Origin: Rhodoferax sp.
GTDB taxonomy: Bacteria > Pseudomonadota > Gammaproteobacteria > Burkholderiales > Burkholderiaceae_C
Length of the DNA: 5,603 nt
Reading direction: 5' to 3'
Assembly: GCA_028292305.1 (NCBI GenBank)
Contig: JAQGMQ010000889.1
Coordinates: 1 to 5,603, forward strand
Below, in pieces: positions 4,427 to 5,603 of this stretch. Under the pieces are notes generated by a model. It was not told the origin of the DNA, searched no databases, and saw only the letters and a list, made by a program, of their open reading frames with translations. Positions within the stretch are counted from its first letter, which is position 1, and each line of letters begins with the position of its first letter. Position numbers and translations under genes: made by a program.

Positions 4427-5603
4427 TCACAAGGTCAAACAAAACCCATCCACGATCGCCCCCGGCGCCGTCACGCTGCCCAGCTGCCGCGCGCTGTAGG
4501 TGGCCGCGTCGGGCACCAGCTCGGCCACATCGGTGAGCGCCACCAGGCCCTCGCCGAACATGCGCAAGAACGAATCGTCGAAGCGCATCACCTGGATCGG
4601 CGCGACGAGCTTGCCGTCTTCCACCCACCAGCACGCGAAACGCGTCATGCCGGTCACGCGGCAGGCCTGGCGGTCGCTGTAGTTCAGGTAGTGCAGATTG
4701 CTGATCCACACCCCCGTGCCGAGGCGCTGCAGCACGTCGGCCGCGGGCAGGTCGCCGGCCTGCAGGGCCAGGGCCTCGGGCGACTCGCCGCCGCCGCTGC
4801 CGTTGGTGGGCTGGCCGTATTCGCGGGCCGAGCGGGGTGAGACGAGGGTATCGGCCACCACGCCCGCGCGGATCAGCGGCACGGCGTCGGGCTTGACGAA
4901 GCCGTCGCCCTGGAAACGCGGCGCGGTACCGGTGCCCGTGGCCTCGGCCAGCGTGATGCGTTCATCGAGGCGCACGCCGTCGCGGTGCATCTTGATGAGG
5001 CTGGAGACACCGGTCTTCACCGCCTTCAGCCCGAAGCCGCCCCAGCTCAGCGTGCCCAGCAACTCGCCCACCGCTACGGGCGAGAAATAGACGCGGTAGG
5101 CGCCGGGCGACAAGACCCGCGCCGGCTGCGCCAACAGGGCACTGCGCGCGGCGGAATCCCTGATGCGCGCGGCCAGTTCGGTGTCGCTCCACTGCGTGCC
5201 CGCATAGGCGGCCTTCACCGCCTTGTCGGCCGCCTGGTAGATGCACCATTCGAAGTTGAAGCTGCGCACGCTGTGCCAGTTGCGCTGGCCGCGGCTGTCG
5301 GCAAAGGCGCGCTGCACGCCGCCGCCGGCATAGAAACCCACGAAGTCGACCGCGCCCGCAAGCTGTGCCACGGCTTCGATCACCGAGACGGCGTTGGGCA
5401 CATCGCCCTGCTCGTCGCGCTCGGTGTTCGCCACGGTGTCGGGCAGCAGCAGGTACGGGTCTTCAGGGATGAAAGGCAACTGCGCGACCAGCGTGGCGCG
5501 CTCGGCCAGCAGGCGCTCGGCATCGCGGTGCAGGTCGCCCGACAGGCTCAGGCTGCCATCGGCGCGGCGCAGGCCGGCGACCACCGAAATGGTGGCGTAG
5601 CGC
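4427..5603 (-). CDS. TldD/PmbA family protein, TldE-like non-catalytic type (partial, 5' end outside window)
   Basis: The frame is open from the right window edge to the TGA at 4429-4427, giving 391 residues; no start is credible inside the window because coding sequence (RYATISVVAGL) continues to the edge. It matches the TldD/TldE (PmbA) family: NFEWCIYQAADKAVK, then VYFSPVAVGELL (171-182), FQGDGFVKPDAVPLIRAGVV (230-249), SARE..GQPTNGSGG, NLHYLNYSDRQACRVTGMTR and MRFDDSFLRMFGEG near the C terminus. TldD proteins carry a zinc-binding HExxxH after the paired leucines of the VxLxPxAxxxLL region. Here that stretch is GTLSWG (183-188), so both histidines and the glutamate are absent, as in TldE/PmbA subunits, which act with a TldD protease partner on peptides. 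Family members have about 440-480 residues, so roughly 50-90 are missing at the N terminus. It is more divergent than canonical PmbA, hence no gene symbol. It runs in the same direction as glsA but 298 nt away. Confidence 0.9.
   Translation of the reverse strand, partial: RYATISVVAGLRRADGSLSLSGDLHRDAERLLAERATLVAQLPFIPEDPYLLLPDTVANTERDEQGDVPNAVSVIEAVAQLAGAVDFVGFYAGGGVQRAFADSRGQRNWHSVRSFNFEWCIYQAADKAVKAAYAGTQWSDTELAARIRDSAARSALLAQPARVLSPGAYRVYFSPVAVGELLGTLSWGGFGLKAVKTGVSSLIKMHRDGVRLDERITLAEATGTGTAPRFQGDGFVKPDAVPLIRAGVVADTLVSPRSAREYGQPTNGSGGGESPEALALQAGDLPAADVLQRLGTGVWISNLHYLNYSDRQACRVTGMTRFACWWVEDGKLVAPIQVMRFDDSFLRMFGEGLVALTDVAELVPDAATYSARQLGSVTAPGAIVDGFCLTL

Noticed and set aside
5582..5584. 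GTG as the start codon of the tldE-like gene
   Set aside because: The reading frame continues without a stop to the window edge with sensible protein sequence (RYATISV), and the family has an additional N-terminal segment, so the gene begins outside the window.
1..5603. Defence island, toxin-antitoxin, CRISPR, phage or transposon content
   Set aside because: I looked for regularly spaced repeats, transposase or integrase motifs, small toxin-like pairs and composition breaks on both strands and saw none; all five main genes belong to familiar families with uniform codon use.

Overview
This is a GC-rich chromosomal segment with strong G/C preference at third codon positions. It looks like a betaproteobacterium of the Burkholderiales, most likely a Comamonadaceae-type genome. 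That assignment rests on the protein families, the codon use, and a short GC-rich intergenic repeat of a kind I recall from that group. It is inference, not a database match. I see no RNA genes, insertion sequences, CRISPR array, phage genes or signs of recent transfer.

Layout from left to right. (1) 1-890, minus: an AraC-family regulator with an N-terminal cupin-type sensor domain, cut off by the left window edge inside its DNA-binding domain. (2) 891-1029: a divergent control region with two overlapping dyads, one weak promoter candidate per direction, and a possible 22-codon leader ORF. (3) 1030-1716, plus: a small NAD(P)-binding SDR-like oxidoreductase, the obvious candidate target of the regulator. 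(4) 1702-3207, minus: cardiolipin synthase with both HKD motifs; its stop lies inside the 3' end of the oxidoreductase gene, so the two converge with a 15-nt overlap. (5) 3217-4128, minus: glutaminase GlsA, 9 nt upstream of cls and almost certainly co-transcribed with it. (6) 4129-4426: a 298-nt gap holding two inverted copies of a ~36-nt hairpin-forming repeat. (7) 4427 to the right edge, minus: a TldD/PmbA (TldE-like) protein that lacks the metal-binding HExxxH motif and whose N terminus is outside the window.

There are two apparent transcriptional modules. The araC/sdr pair looks like a self-contained regulator-target unit. The minus-strand run tldE-like, glsA, cls contains a tight glsA-cls pair (glutamine to glutamate plus ammonia, and cardiolipin synthesis), separated from the tldE-like gene by the repeat region. 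Most of this is ordinary housekeeping or accessory metabolism, and I found no convincing undescribed system. The points most worth a second look are the araC/sdr control region with its leader ORF, the inverted repeat pair, the in-frame 9-bp duplication in the oxidoreductase, and the catalytically degenerate TldE-like protein with a predicted partner just off the window.
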